Shown here piece by piece: positions 1-8,111 of a stretch of 64,000 nt of DNA. Each line of letters opens with the position of its first letter. Positions within the stretch are counted from its first letter, which is position 1. The DNA lies in assembly GCA_900541175.1 (NCBI GenBank), contig UQIT01000001.1:1-64000 (forward strand). The letters are read 5' to 3'. The position numbers and the translations under genes are program-made. The stretch is from an uncultured Collinsella sp. (GTDB taxonomy: Bacteria > Actinomycetota > Coriobacteriia > Coriobacteriales > Coriobacteriaceae). The notes below the pieces were generated by a model that saw nothing but the letters and a program-made list of their open reading frames with translations, was not told the origin of the DNA and did no database searches.

Positions 1-482
1 GCTGGCAGCACTGCATGACGGTGCCGCGTGAGCTTACAGCCGGTGACGGCGGCGTAGTGCTGCAGCAGCCGGCGCGCGAGATCGAGCGCCATTATGCCTC
101 GGTGCGTGTGGGGGAGGGCTCGTTGGAGGTTGCCGGCGATACCTGCTTTGACGTTGTTGTTGACGGTGTCGATGGCGCGTTCACCGCAACCGTTGATGGC
201 GAGCTGAAACTGGCGTTTATGCCCTCTGAGGGCGAACTGTCCGCGCGCTTTGAGATGCGATTTACCGATGAAGGTCGCGCTTCTGCCGGCTGCGGTCGTA
301 CCGTGCGCTGGGAGCCCGTCGACGAGGTTCGTAACGTGCGCATTGTCGGCGATGTCTCTTCGGTCGAGGTGTTTGTGAATGATGGCGCGCTCGTGTTTTC
401 GACGCGCATTTATCCCGAGGCCTATGGCGTGACCGTTGACGCTCCGGGTGCGAGCGTGAACTATCACACGCTCAATATCTAG
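1..482 (+). CDS. Glycoside hydrolase family 32 protein, C-terminal part (5' end outside window)
   Basis: The open frame enters from the left edge (first full codon at base 3) and ends at the TAG at 480-482. It begins with W-Q-H-C-M-T-V-P-R-E-L-T, the run near the end of the five-bladed propeller of GH32 beta-fructosidases, and continues as a beta-sandwich-like domain ending in V-R-N-V-R-I-V-G-D and S-S-V-E-V-F-V-N-D, typical of the GH32 C-terminal domain. Family members hydrolyse sucrose, sucrose-6-phosphate or fructans. The catalytic Asp and Glu lie upstream, so the exact substrate cannot be judged. No signal peptide can be assessed. Confidence 0.85.
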   Translation, partial: WQHCMTVPRELTAGDGGVVLQQPAREIERHYASVRVGEGSLEVAGDTCFDVVVDGVDGAFTATVDGELKLAFMPSEGELSARFEMRFTDEGRASAGCGRTVRWEPVDEVRNVRIVGDVSSVEVFVNDGALVFSTRIYPEAYGVTVDAPGASVNYHTLNI

Positions 483-578
483 GCGATTCGTCGCATATCG
501 GCGCTATACTGCAGCCGTTGCCCACGATGCGGGGAACACCCGCATCTTGGGTTTTTGTTTATGTAGGGAGGTTGCCGC

Positions 579-1568
579 GTGGACGTGCAACAGCTAGAAG
601 AGGCCTGGGCTTTGAGAGCCGGCGCGCGTGAGGCGCGGTTGCTCGCGGCCTCGCATGTGCCAGCAGCGTTGTCGCTATTGGGAATTGTGCGCTCCGGTGA
701 CCGCCTGGTGGCCTTTGCGGACGACTTTGCCGATGCGTTTGCGAGCGGCTTTGATTGCTGCGATGTCGCGCTGGTGGGTTCGCCGTCCGTCGAGGCGTTT
801 GCCGCCGCGTCCGAGAACTTTGATGCTTCGTTTGATGCCGAGGGGCCGAATCTGTGGTGGTTCGTCAACTCTATCGGCGGGTTTGGTCTGCGTGTGCCCG
901 ACCTTCGCGCTCTGGGCCGCGCGGCTCGCGATGCCCGCGCGCTGCTGGTTGTGGACAACACCGTGGCGTCGGCTTTTGTCTGCGATCCACTGCGGCTGGG
1001 TGCTGCGCTGTCGCTCGAGGCGCTCGACCGTGTGTGCGCCGGTAAGGCTCCGCGCAAGTTGGTCGCCGCTTCGGTGGCGCGCTCGCAGCTCAAGCGCCAT
1101 CGTGTGGATGCTGCTGCCGAGTGCGCGCACACGTTGTTTGCAGGCTGCGGTGCTTTGGCGCTCGACCTTTCTACCGAGGAGGCCGATGTGCTGGAGCGTG
1201 GGCTTTCCTCGCTCGACGCCCGCATGCAGGCGCATTTCGACCGCGCCCGTGCGCTGGCCGAGTATCTGGCGGCTAACGAGATGGTGCGCGACGTGCGCTA
1301 TCCCGGGCTGAGCTCGCATCCCGACCATGCGGTTGCAACGGGAATCCTTGAGCATGGCTTTGGCCCGGCAGTTGAGTTTGACCTTATCGAGCGTAGTGCA
1401 GGCGAGCTGTTCGACGCTTTGCCGGGGGAGTTCCGCACATCGCCCGCCGGCGGCGCAACAACACGACTTTCGGCTCCACGCGGCAAGCAGGGGAGCACCA
1501 TCCGTCTCTTCGCCGGCACCGACGACCCTCTGGTCGTAGCGTCCGCCCTAGACAACGCCCTCCGATGA
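579..1568 (+). CDS. Cys/Met metabolism PLP-fold protein, probably lacking the catalytic lysine
   Basis: A 329-aa protein of the cystathionine gamma-synthase/beta-lyase fold family (trans-sulfuration PLP enzymes). Support comes from LLVVDNTVAS (Asp126, which would contact the PLP pyridine nitrogen), the following P-L-x-L-G-A run and the C-terminal I-R-L-F-A-G-T-D-D-P, equivalent to the family's I-R-L-S-x-G-x-E-D. It is 50-70 residues shorter than usual and lacks most of the N-terminal arm that completes the partner's active site. Ungapped alignment from Asp126 puts Arg151 where the Schiff-base lysine (S-x-T-K) should be. The reading frame is intact, so it may be a non-catalytic paralogue. The start ATG follows a GGGAGG site. 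The stop lies inside a large palindrome. Confidence 0.7.
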   Translation: MDVQQLEEAWALRAGAREARLLAASHVPAALSLLGIVRSGDRLVAFADDFADAFASGFDCCDVALVGSPSVEAFAAASENFDASFDAEGPNLWWFVNSIGGFGLRVPDLRALGRAARDARALLVVDNTVASAFVCDPLRLGAALSLEALDRVCAGKAPRKLVAASVARSQLKRHRVDAAAECAHTLFAGCGALALDLSTEEADVLERGLSSLDARMQAHFDRARALAEYLAANEMVRDVRYPGLSSHPDHAVATGILEHGFGPAVEFDLIERSAGELFDALPGEFRTSPAGGATTRLSAPRGKQGSTIRLFAGTDDPLVVASALDNALR

Positions 1569-1641
1569 TTTTTCTGGGACGGGGATTAAAAAATCATTAG
1601 GTACACAATGATTTTTTAATCCCCGTCCCAGAAAAATCATC
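1564..1641. repeat. Perfect 35-bp inverted repeat with 8-nt loop
   Basis: The arms 1564-1598 and 1607-1641 are exact reverse complements, separated by 8 nt. Each contains a G-G-G-A-C-G-G-G-G core next to an A/T-rich inner part (TTAAAAAATCATT). The left arm overlaps the stop codon of the preceding gene. It can fold as a long hairpin and may terminate transcription in both directions between the converging genes. Its perfection and the G-G-G-A-C core, shared with other palindromes here, suggest a REP/MITE-like dispersed element. Confidence 0.85.
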
Positions 1642-1681
1642 TATGGTGACCGACCAGCTATAAAGCCCCGTCCAAAATTGG

Positions 1682-2035
1682 CTACTCTTTGATGCTGGCG
1701 ATCAGGTCGTCGGCTTTAGTGGCGATTACGTTGTTGATGTCGGCCTGCAGCTCCTCGTAGGCCGCTATGGCTCGCTCACCGGCGGGGGTGAGGGTGGATC
1801 CGCGGGCGCCGTCGCGCTCGATGAGCTTGCAGCCTAGTTGCCCTTCTGCTTCGTTCACAATGCGCCAGGCCTTGGAATATGCCATGCCCATGCTCTTGGC
1901 GGCACGGTTGAGCGAGTGCTCGCGGTCGATACCCTGCAGCAACAAGACGCAGCCGTGGCCGAAGACGCCCGGCAGATCCTTGTCGCACGCTTGAATGACC
2001 AGCTTTGCCGTCGTCTTGTACTCCATGTGCTCCAC
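1682..2035 (-). CDS. ModE-like winged-helix transcriptional regulator
   Basis: A 117-aa single-domain DNA-binding protein. H-S-L-N-R-A-A-K-S-M-G-M-A-Y-S-K-A-W-R (about residues 40-59) matches the helix-turn-helix of the ModE N-terminal domain, and the following G-x-x-L-x-x-x-G dimer region and C-terminal helix are also typical. It lacks the C-terminal MOP (molybdate-binding) domains, so it is a short stand-alone form whose signal is unknown. It is transcribed away from guaB and converges with the PLP-fold gene across the 35-bp palindrome. Annotation pipelines may call this a LysR-family protein because of the shared wing; ModE-N fits better. Confidence 0.75.
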   Translation of the reverse strand: MEHMEYKTTAKLVIQACDKDLPGVFGHGCVLLLQGIDREHSLNRAAKSMGMAYSKAWRIVNEAEGQLGCKLIERDGARGSTLTPAGERAIAAYEELQADINNVIATKADDLIASIKE

Positions 2036-2219
2036 GTCTCCCCGCTAAAGTGTTTGCTGGGCAAACGCAAAGCCTGCGTCAAACCCTCGTGTGCTCTTCT
2101 TAAATCATGCATTGTAGCAGTCAAAGTGCGTTAAGATACTTCCCCAGTATTGGGCGCCCAAGGTTGGGCTGGGTCCTACGAGGCCTGCAGCCGACCGGTC
2201 GCATGGAAAAAGGAGAAAC

Positions 2220-3731
2220 ATGGCTACGTTCTTTCCCGGTGAGTCCCACACGTTTTCGGAGTATCTGCTGGTCCCTGGCTACTCGTCCTCGCAGTGCATC
2301 CCCAACAACGTCTCTCTTAAGACGCCGCTAACCCGCTTTAAGCGCGGTGAGAAGCCTGCAATCACCCTGAACATCCCCATGGTTTCCGCCATCATGCAGT
2401 CCGTCTCGGGCGTCGACATGGGTGTCGCGCTCGCTACCGAGGGCGGCCTGTCCTTCATCTACGGTTCCCAGAGCGCCGAGTCCGAGGCCGCCATGGTCAA
2501 GGCCGTCAAGGATCACAAGGCTGGTTTCGTTCAGTCCGATTCCACACTGACCCCTGACATGACCATGGAGCAGGTCATCGAGCTCAAGGAGAAGACCGGT
2601 CACTCTACTATGCCGGTTACCGACGACGGCACCCCCAAGGGTAAGCTCCTGGGCATCGTCACCAGCCGTGACTATCGCCCCAGCCGCGATGACCACCAGA
2701 CGAAGGTCTCCGAGTTCATGACCCCGCGTGAGCAGCTCATCGTGGGCGACAAGAACATCAGCCTCAAGGTCGCTAACGACGTCATCTGGGACAACAAGCT
2801 CAACGCCCTGCCCATTGTCGACGACAACGATCACCTGATGGGCATTGTCTTCCGCAAGGACTACGACAGCCACAAGACTAACCCCAACGAGCTGCTCGAT
2901 AACGACAAGCGCTACATGGTCGGCGCCGGTATCAACACCCGCGATTATGCCGAGCGCGTGCCGCTGCTCATCGAGGCTGGTGCCGACGTTCTGTGCATCG
3001 ACTCCTCCGAGGGCTTCAGCGAGTGGCAGAAGCGCACTATCGAGTGGATCCGCGCCAACTACGGCGAGGACGTCAAGGTCGGTGCCGGTAACGTCGTCGA
3101 CGCCGAGGGCTTCCGCTTCCTGGCCGATTGCGGCGCCGACTTCATCAAGGTCGGTATCGGCGGCGGCTCCATCTGCATTACCCGCGAGACCAAGGGTATC
3201 GGCCGCGGCCAGGCCACCGCGCTGATCGACGTCTGCCGCGCCCGTGACGAGTACTACGAGGAGACCGGTGTCTACGTGCCCGTGTGCTCCGACGGCGGTA
3301 TCGTCTACGACTACCACATGACGCTCGCCCTTGCCATGGGTGCCGACTTTATGATGCTGGGCCGCTATTTCGCCCGCTTTGACGAGAGCCCGACCGAGCG
3401 CGTCAACGTCAACGGCCAGTACATGAAGGAGTACTGGGGCGAGGGTTCTGCGCGTGCCCGCAACTGGCAGCGCTACGACCTGGGCGGCGCCGCGAAGCTC
3501 AGCTTCGTCGAGGGCGTCGACTCCTACGTTCCCTACGCCGGCTCCCTCAAGGACGGCGTGGGCGGTACGCTTTACAAGGTCAAGTCGACGATGTGCAACT
3601 GCGGTGCCCTCTCGATCCCCGAGCTCCAGGAAAAGGCACGCCTGACCCTGGTAAGCTCCACCTCCATCGTCGAAGGCGGCGCTCACGACGTAGTCGTGAA
3701 GGACTCCCAGCAGAGCGTTTCCTATCGATAA
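2220..3731 (+). CDS. guaB: IMP dehydrogenase (Tritrichomonas-type)
   Basis: This 503-aa enzyme oxidises IMP to XMP with NAD+, the committed step to GMP. A TIM barrel is interrupted by two CBS domains (about residues 108-225). The catalytic loop G-G-G-S-I-C-I-T-R-E places the nucleophile at Cys319, and N-W-Q-R-Y-D places the water-activating pair at Arg418/Tyr419 on the mobile flap. Length and these residue numbers are the same as I recall for the Tritrichomonas foetus enzyme, and long stretches (D-S-S-E-G-F-S-E-W-Q-K; C-S-D-G-G-I-V-Y-D-Y-H-M-T) also match. The ATG follows an AAAGGAG site. It appears monocistronic, with a terminator hairpin about 50 bp after the stop. Confidence 0.95.
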   Translation: MATFFPGESHTFSEYLLVPGYSSSQCIPNNVSLKTPLTRFKRGEKPAITLNIPMVSAIMQSVSGVDMGVALATEGGLSFIYGSQSAESEAAMVKAVKDHKAGFVQSDSTLTPDMTMEQVIELKEKTGHSTMPVTDDGTPKGKLLGIVTSRDYRPSRDDHQTKVSEFMTPREQLIVGDKNISLKVANDVIWDNKLNALPIVDDNDHLMGIVFRKDYDSHKTNPNELLDNDKRYMVGAGINTRDYAERVPLLIEAGADVLCIDSSEGFSEWQKRTIEWIRANYGEDVKVGAGNVVDAEGFRFLADCGADFIKVGIGGGSICITRETKGIGRGQATALIDVCRARDEYYEETGVYVPVCSDGGIVYDYHMTLALAMGADFMMLGRYFARFDESPTERVNVNGQYMKEYWGEGSARARNWQRYDLGGAAKLSFVEGVDSYVPYAGSLKDGVGGTLYKVKSTMCNCGALSIPELQEKARLTLVSSTSIVEGGAHDVVVKDSQQSVSYR

Positions 3732-3780
3732 GGTAAGAGTTGCATATCAAAGGTTGATTCCCAACCACGTTATTTAGATA

Positions 3781-3825
3781 AAGCGAGATGCCCGCAAGTC
3801 GCAGGCATCTCGCTTGTCGTATTTG
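3781..3825 (+). terminator. Terminator hairpin after guaB
   Basis: A perfect 12-bp stem (3781-3792 with 3804-3815) and an 11-nt loop, followed by a modest T-rich stretch. Its position 50 bp after guaB fits an intrinsic terminator, although the T-tract is weak. Confidence 0.6.
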
Positions 3826-3849
3826 CTATTATCAGTCGAGTCAACCTTA

Positions 3850-3969
3850 GGGTCGGGCGGCTTAGCTTTGTTCGCTACAAGTTCCGCACGCAAAGAAGAG
3901 CACTAAATGTGCTCTTCGTCTTGCGCAGGACTGTCCGCAGTAGCGAATAAAGCTAAGCCGACCGACCCC
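3850..3969 (+). promoter_or_regulatory. Large structured leader upstream of leuS
   Basis: The arms 3851-3878 and 3940-3967 pair over about 28 bp with one mismatch and one G-U pair. The enclosed segment forms a second hairpin (GAAGAGCAC at 3895-3903 against GTGCTCTTC at 3909-3917, extended by flanking CGCAA/TTGCG). The structure ends only about 14 nt before the leuS ribosome-binding site. No T-box core (GGGTGG) and no T-run are present, so it is not an evident T-box or intrinsic terminator. Translational control, an mRNA stability element or a dispersed palindrome are all possible. Confidence 0.55.
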
Positions 3970-3991
3970 AGCTAAGATTAAAGGAGCTGAT

Positions 3992-6568
3992 ATGTGCGAT
4001 TGCACAGATCATAAGGACGAGATCCCTGCCTACGACGCGCAGGCCATTGAGTCCAAGTGGATGAAGGCCTGGGAGGACTCCAACCTCTTTGCCGTCGACA
4101 CCGACGACAGCAAGCCCAAGAAGTACGTGCTCGAGATGTTCCCGTATCCGTCGGGCGACCTGCACATGGGCCACGCGCGCAACTACACCATCGGCGATGC
4201 CATGGCCCGTCAGGCCCGTATGCGCGGCTACGACGTACTGCACCCCATCGGCTTTGACGCCTTTGGCCTTCCTGCCGAGAACGCCGCCATCAAGCACAAC
4301 ACGCAGGCTGCCGCCTGGACGTATAAGAACATGGATCAGGCGCTCGCCACGATGAAGCGCATGGGCTTCTCCTACGATCTGGATCGCATGGTCAAGACCT
4401 GCAGCCCCGACTACTACCGCTGGGGCCAGTGGATCTTTGAGAAGATGTGGGAAAAGGGCCTGGTATATCGTAAGAAGAACCCGGTCAACTGGTGCCCCAC
4501 TTGTAAGACCGTTCTGGCGAACGAGCAGGTTACCGAGGGTAAGTGCTGGCGTTGCGGCACCGAGCCCGAGAAGCGCGACCTGGAGCAGTGGTACTACAAG
4601 ATTACCGAGTACTCTCAGGAGCTGCTCGACGATCTGGAGAAGCTCCCCGGCTGGCCCGAGCGCGTCAAGCAGATGCAGGCTAACTGGATCGGTCGCTCCG
4701 AGGGCGCCGAGGTCGACTTTACCCTTTGCGACCAGGATGGCGAGCCCATCGAGGGCGACGAGGGCAAGATCACCGTCTTCACCACGCGTGCCGATACGCT
4801 CTTTGGCGTTTCCTTCTTTGTCCTGGCTCCCGAGTACGCCGGCCTGCACGAGCTCGTCGAGGGTACGGAGTACGAGGAGGCCGTCACCAAGATTGTCGAG
4901 GACTCCAAGCATATCTCTGCCGTCGAGCGTGCCCAGGGCACCCTCGAGAAGCACGGTGCCTTCACGGGCCGCTATGTGGTAAACCCCGTCAACGGCGAGA
5001 AGGTCCCCGTGTGGGTTGCCGATTATGTCGTTGCCGACTACGGTACCGGTGCCGTCATGGCCGTTCCCTGTGGCGACCAGCGCGACTTTGAGTTTGCCCG
5101 TAAGTACGACCTGCCGATCGTACCGATCATCCTGGACGATGGCGATCGCGCTGCCGTCGAGGCCAGCGGCGAGACCATCGATACCTTCCATGCCGAGACC
5201 GTCGACTGGGATTGCGCTCACGCTGCCGAGGGCACGCTCGTCCAGTCCGGCAAGTACACTGGCATGCGCGGCGGTAAGCACTCCGAGGGTGAGGCTGCCA
5301 TCGTGGCCGACCTCGAGGCCATGGGCTGCGGCCGTCGCAAGGTCGAGTTCCGCTTGCGCGACTGGCTCATCAGCCGCCAGCGCTATTGGGGCAACCCCAT
5401 CCCGGCCATCCACTGCGAGCACTGCGGCATCGTGCCCGTGCCCGAGGATCAGCTGCCGGTGACGCTGCCCGAGAACCTGGACCTGGGCGCCGGCGAGACC
5501 CTCGCCGAGTGCAAGGAGTTCTACGAGACCACCTGCCCGGTCTGCGGCCGCCCGGCCAAGCGCGAGACCGATACCATGGACACCTTTACCTGCTCCAGCT
5601 GGTATTACCTGCGCTATACCGATCCGCACAACACGGAGCTGCCCTTCTCCCGCGAGGCCGCCGACCGTTGGATGCCCGTCGATAACTACATTGGCGGCAT
5701 CGAGCACGCCATTCTGCACCTGCTCTACAGCCGTTTCTTTACCAAGGCACTGCGCGACTTGGGCCTGCTGAGCGTGGACGAGCCCTTCACCAACCTGCTG
5801 TGCCAGGGCATGGTCAAGGACGAGAACGGCGACACTATGTCCAAGTCCAAGGGCAACGTCGTGCCCCCGAGCTCGGTTATCGAGCCCTACGGTGCCGACA
5901 CCATGCGTCTGGCGATCCTGTTTATCGCCCCGCCCGAGAAGGACTTCGACTGGGATCCCAAGGCCGTTGAGGGCGCCAATCGCTTCATCAAGCGCGCCTG
6001 GCGTATCGTTTGGCAGCTCGTCCAGTCCGGCGACGCCAACGTGGCCTTCGACAAGTCTGCACTCGACGAGGTTGCGATGAAGCTCTATCGCGAGCGTCAC
6101 CGCACCATCGCTAAGTGCACCGAGGACTTCGATCGCGGTCAGTTCAACACCGCGATCTCGGCCGTCATGGAGCTCGTCAACGCGGCGAGCGCCTACCTTA
6201 ACGCCACCGAGGGTACCGCCCGCGACAAGGCGCTGTGCTACGGCGTGGCTAAGGATATCGTGAGCGTCCTTGCCCCCATCTGCCCGTTCTGGGCCGACGA
6301 GCTGTGGCACGAGGCACTCGGCTGCGAGGGCAACGCCTACACCGCCGCCTGGCCCGAGTTCGACCTGGCCGAGTCCGTTGAGGACACGGTGCAGATCGTG
6401 GTCCAGGTGCTCGGCAAGGTCCGCGGCCGCGTCGACGTTGCCCGCGATGCCTCCAATGAGGATATGCAGGCTGCCGCCGAGGCCGCCGTCGCCAAGTGGC
6501 TCGAGGGCAAGACGGTTGTCAAGGCCATCTGCGTGCCCGGTAAGCTGGTCAACCTGGTGGTCAAGTAA
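3992..6568 (+). CDS. leuS: Leucine-tRNA ligase
   Basis: An 858-aa class Ia synthetase that charges tRNA-Leu in the cytoplasm. HMGH (residues 58-61) is the HIGH signature, and T-M-S-K-S-K-G-N (about 615-622) is the KMSKS loop with Thr for the first Lys. A zinc-ribbon-like C-P-T-C and C-W-R-C pair (about 170-190) and a CP1 editing domain with T-T-R-A-D-T-L-F-G follow, then the anticodon-binding domain. Length is normal. The start at ATG 3992 follows AAAGGAGC. It lies alone between its structured leader and a terminator. Confidence 0.97.
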   Translation: MCDCTDHKDEIPAYDAQAIESKWMKAWEDSNLFAVDTDDSKPKKYVLEMFPYPSGDLHMGHARNYTIGDAMARQARMRGYDVLHPIGFDAFGLPAENAAIKHNTQAAAWTYKNMDQALATMKRMGFSYDLDRMVKTCSPDYYRWGQWIFEKMWEKGLVYRKKNPVNWCPTCKTVLANEQVTEGKCWRCGTEPEKRDLEQWYYKITEYSQELLDDLEKLPGWPERVKQMQANWIGRSEGAEVDFTLCDQDGEPIEGDEGKITVFTTRADTLFGVSFFVLAPEYAGLHELVEGTEYEEAVTKIVEDSKHISAVERAQGTLEKHGAFTGRYVVNPVNGEKVPVWVADYVVADYGTGAVMAVPCGDQRDFEFARKYDLPIVPIILDDGDRAAVEASGETIDTFHAETVDWDCAHAAEGTLVQSGKYTGMRGGKHSEGEAAIVADLEAMGCGRRKVEFRLRDWLISRQRYWGNPIPAIHCEHCGIVPVPEDQLPVTLPENLDLGAGETLAECKEFYETTCPVCGRPAKRETDTMDTFTCSSWYYLRYTDPHNTELPFSREAADRWMPVDNYIGGIEHAILHLLYSRFFTKALRDLGLLSVDEPFTNLLCQGMVKDENGDTMSKSKGNVVPPSSVIEPYGADTMRLAILFIAPPEKDFDWDPKAVEGANRFIKRAWRIVWQLVQSGDANVAFDKSALDEVAMKLYRERHRTIAKCTEDFDRGQFNTAISAVMELVNAASAYLNATEGTARDKALCYGVAKDIVSVLAPICPFWADELWHEALGCEGNAYTAAWPEFDLAESVEDTVQIVVQVLGKVRGRVDVARDASNEDMQAAAEAAVAKWLEGKTVVKAICVPGKLVNLVVK

Positions 6569-6597
6569 GCGCTGCACGCATAGCTGACATGCAATAA

Positions 6598-6636
6598 ACG
6601 AGGGGCGATCCGGTTGGGTCGTCCCTCGTCTTGTGT
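6598..6636 (+). terminator. leuS terminator
   Basis: An 11-bp stem with one G-U pair (6598-6608 with 6619-6629), a 10-nt loop and a short T-containing tail, 30 bp after the leuS stop. Confidence 0.7.
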
Positions 6637-6672
6637 TATATGCCCTGCTTAGTCATTGCGTCGCAACGTCTT

Positions 6673-7246
6673 CTATGGGATGTGTACCAGGTCCCTAAAG
6701 TAAACGTTGCCCGTTGCCTCTTCGAACATCCAAATGTTGAGGTAGATGTCGTTGAGGTCGTTGTTCACATCAAAGTCCGGATCGTCGAAGGTGCCCACAA
6801 AGGTGAGCATGGCGCGCGTTTCCTCTCCAGAGGCGACCGGTTGGCGCATGCGTACGTCGCGGACCTTACCGTTGACGTAGGCATAGGAGTCCACATCGCC
6901 AAACATCATGTCGACACCGGTGTTGTTGGACACCGTAAAGACGAGCGCGGCGTCGCCGTAGCCATCCGTGTCCTTGCCCACGCAGGTAACATGGACGTTC
7001 TCGTCTGCCTCAAGGTCGATGGGGAACTGTTCTTGGGAATCGGTACCCAGGCCCTGGGGATCGACGATGTCTTCGTTAATTTTGTCGAAGCTCTCCGATG
7101 GCGTCGTTTTCTCGATGGCTTTGGTGCTGCCAGGATCCGGTTCGCATGTTCCGGTTTTGCTGTTCGTTTTGCCACAGCCCACGAGGGGCCAACGAGCACG
7201 TTGCGATGGCGAGCGCAGTCATGCAGAGGGTGCCTAGGCGTTTCAT
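6673..7246 (-). pseudogene. Secreted lipoprotein gene with a one-base frameshift in the signal peptide
   Basis: An ATG at 7246 preceded by GGAGG opens a lipoprotein signal peptide (MKRLGTLCMTALAIATCSLA), but that frame does not continue into the main body. Removing one base from the four-G run at 7185-7188 joins it to the downstream 169-aa frame and creates a perfect lipobox, L-V-G-C-G. The rebuilt product would be about 190 aa: lipid-anchored Cys, an acidic linker, then a beta-rich domain of unknown function. A remote DUF4352-like immunoglobulin fold is possible but unproven. As written, only a product from the GTG at 7182 without signal peptide is available. Sequencing error, real null allele or slippage cannot be told apart here. 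Confidence 0.65.
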
Positions 7247-7508
7247 GGGTGCCTCCTTACCGTAAAGGATCTCGAAAGGTTCGTCGTTGCGCGACTTGCT
7301 GGCTGGCTTGTTGCAGAATGCCCCTTAACGTAAGTCTGATCGATAGGGGCTCGGGGAGGAATGCCCTTGGGGTCCGAACGGGCCTGTGGATTGGGACGCA
7401 TGGCCCGTTCTTGGATCCTCGGACGCTTGCCTCATGGAGTCTTTAGTCCAATTGTCCTATTCTTGTGGAGAAGCTGTGCGCACGCTGACCTGCAGATTCG
7501 TACTGTGC
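7247..7508. other. Intergenic stretch, no gene recognised
   Basis: This region lies between the lipoprotein start and the rimP promoter. Apart from the lipoprotein ribosome-binding site (about 7252-7257) I see no convincing coding sequence, RNA gene or long repeat. Confidence 0.5.
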
Positions 7509-7537
7509 TTGCACGTTTCCGCAGCTATTGGTATAGT
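7509..7537 (+). promoter_or_regulatory. Promoter of the rimP-nusA-infB operon
   Basis: TTGCAC (-35, 7509-7514) and TATAGT (-10, 7532-7537) are separated by 17 bp, a near-consensus housekeeping promoter. Transcription should begin near 7544, giving a roughly 70-nt leader before rimP. Confidence 0.75.
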
Positions 7538-7564
7538 TTGCTTGCAAATGAAGTTGTAATTGAA

Positions 7565-7595
7565 AGAAGTGGGGTTCCGGCCCCGCTTCTTTTTT
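7565..7595 (+). terminator. Leader terminator (possible attenuator) before rimP
   Basis: A 10-bp stem (7565-7574 with 7581-7590, one G-U pair), loop TTCCGG and a run of six T. It lies between the operon promoter and the rimP ribosome-binding site, so it would stop transcripts before the first gene unless overridden. This suggests attenuation, plausibly by NusA itself. Confidence 0.7.
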
Positions 7596-7615
7596 GTATG
7601 GATGGAGGTGCCGCA

Positions 7616-8110
7616 ATGGTCAAGACCAAGACCGAGCAGGCGATCATCGACGCGCTCGAGGCCGTCGCTCCCCAGCACGATGTCGACATCGTCGACGTCG
7701 AGCTCGTGGGTGCCACTAAGGCCCCCTGCGTGCGCGTGCGTATCGAGGGTGCCGAGGGTCAGAGCCTGTCGCTCAACGACGTCACGGCCAACACCAAGTG
7801 GGTCGGCGATGTGATTGAGGAGCTCGACCCCATCTCTTCGAGCTATACGCTCGAGGTGTCGAGCCCGGGTATGGCGCGCCCGCTGCGCCGCCCGAGTGAC
7901 TTTGCCCGCTTTGTGGGCGAGAACTGTGAGCTTACCTCCACCGCCACCGAGGGCCGTCGCAAGTACGCCGGCAAGATTGCCGCCGCCACCGAGACGAACG
8001 TGACCCTCGAGCTCGAGGACGGCGAGTCCGTTACCCTCGATTTCTCTGATGTTAAAAAGTGCAAGTTGAAGCCCACCTACGACTTCAAGCCCGCGAAGGA
8101 AGGAAAGTAA
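7616..8110 (+). CDS. rimP: Ribosome maturation factor RimP
   Basis: A 164-aa protein with the RimP two-domain layout: an N-terminal alpha/beta domain (D-I-V-D-V-E-L-V-G, then S-L-N-D-V-T-A-N-T-K), the Y-T-L-E-V-S-S-P-G-M-A-R-P-L motif that ends it, and a C-terminal SH3-like barrel. RimP assists late 30S subunit assembly. The ATG at 7616 follows GGAGGTGCCGCA. The nusA start lies one base after its stop, consistent with the usual rimP-nusA operon. Confidence 0.93.
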   Translation: MVKTKTEQAIIDALEAVAPQHDVDIVDVELVGATKAPCVRVRIEGAEGQSLSLNDVTANTKWVGDVIEELDPISSSYTLEVSSPGMARPLRRPSDFARFVGENCELTSTATEGRRKYAGKIAAATETNVTLELEDGESVTLDFSDVKKCKLKPTYDFKPAKEGK

Positions 8111-8111
8111 G

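Noticed and set aside
2036..2219. A purine riboswitch before guaB
   Set aside because: I could not place the conserved three-way junction; only weak promoter-like boxes are seen.
3820..3991. A T-box before leuS
   Set aside because: No GGGTGG core, specifier loop or regulated terminator is present; only a long palindrome is seen.
3953..6577. A very long open frame antisense to leuS
   Set aside because: It is a GC-bias shadow; leuS matches its family end to end and the antisense product has no recognisable motif.
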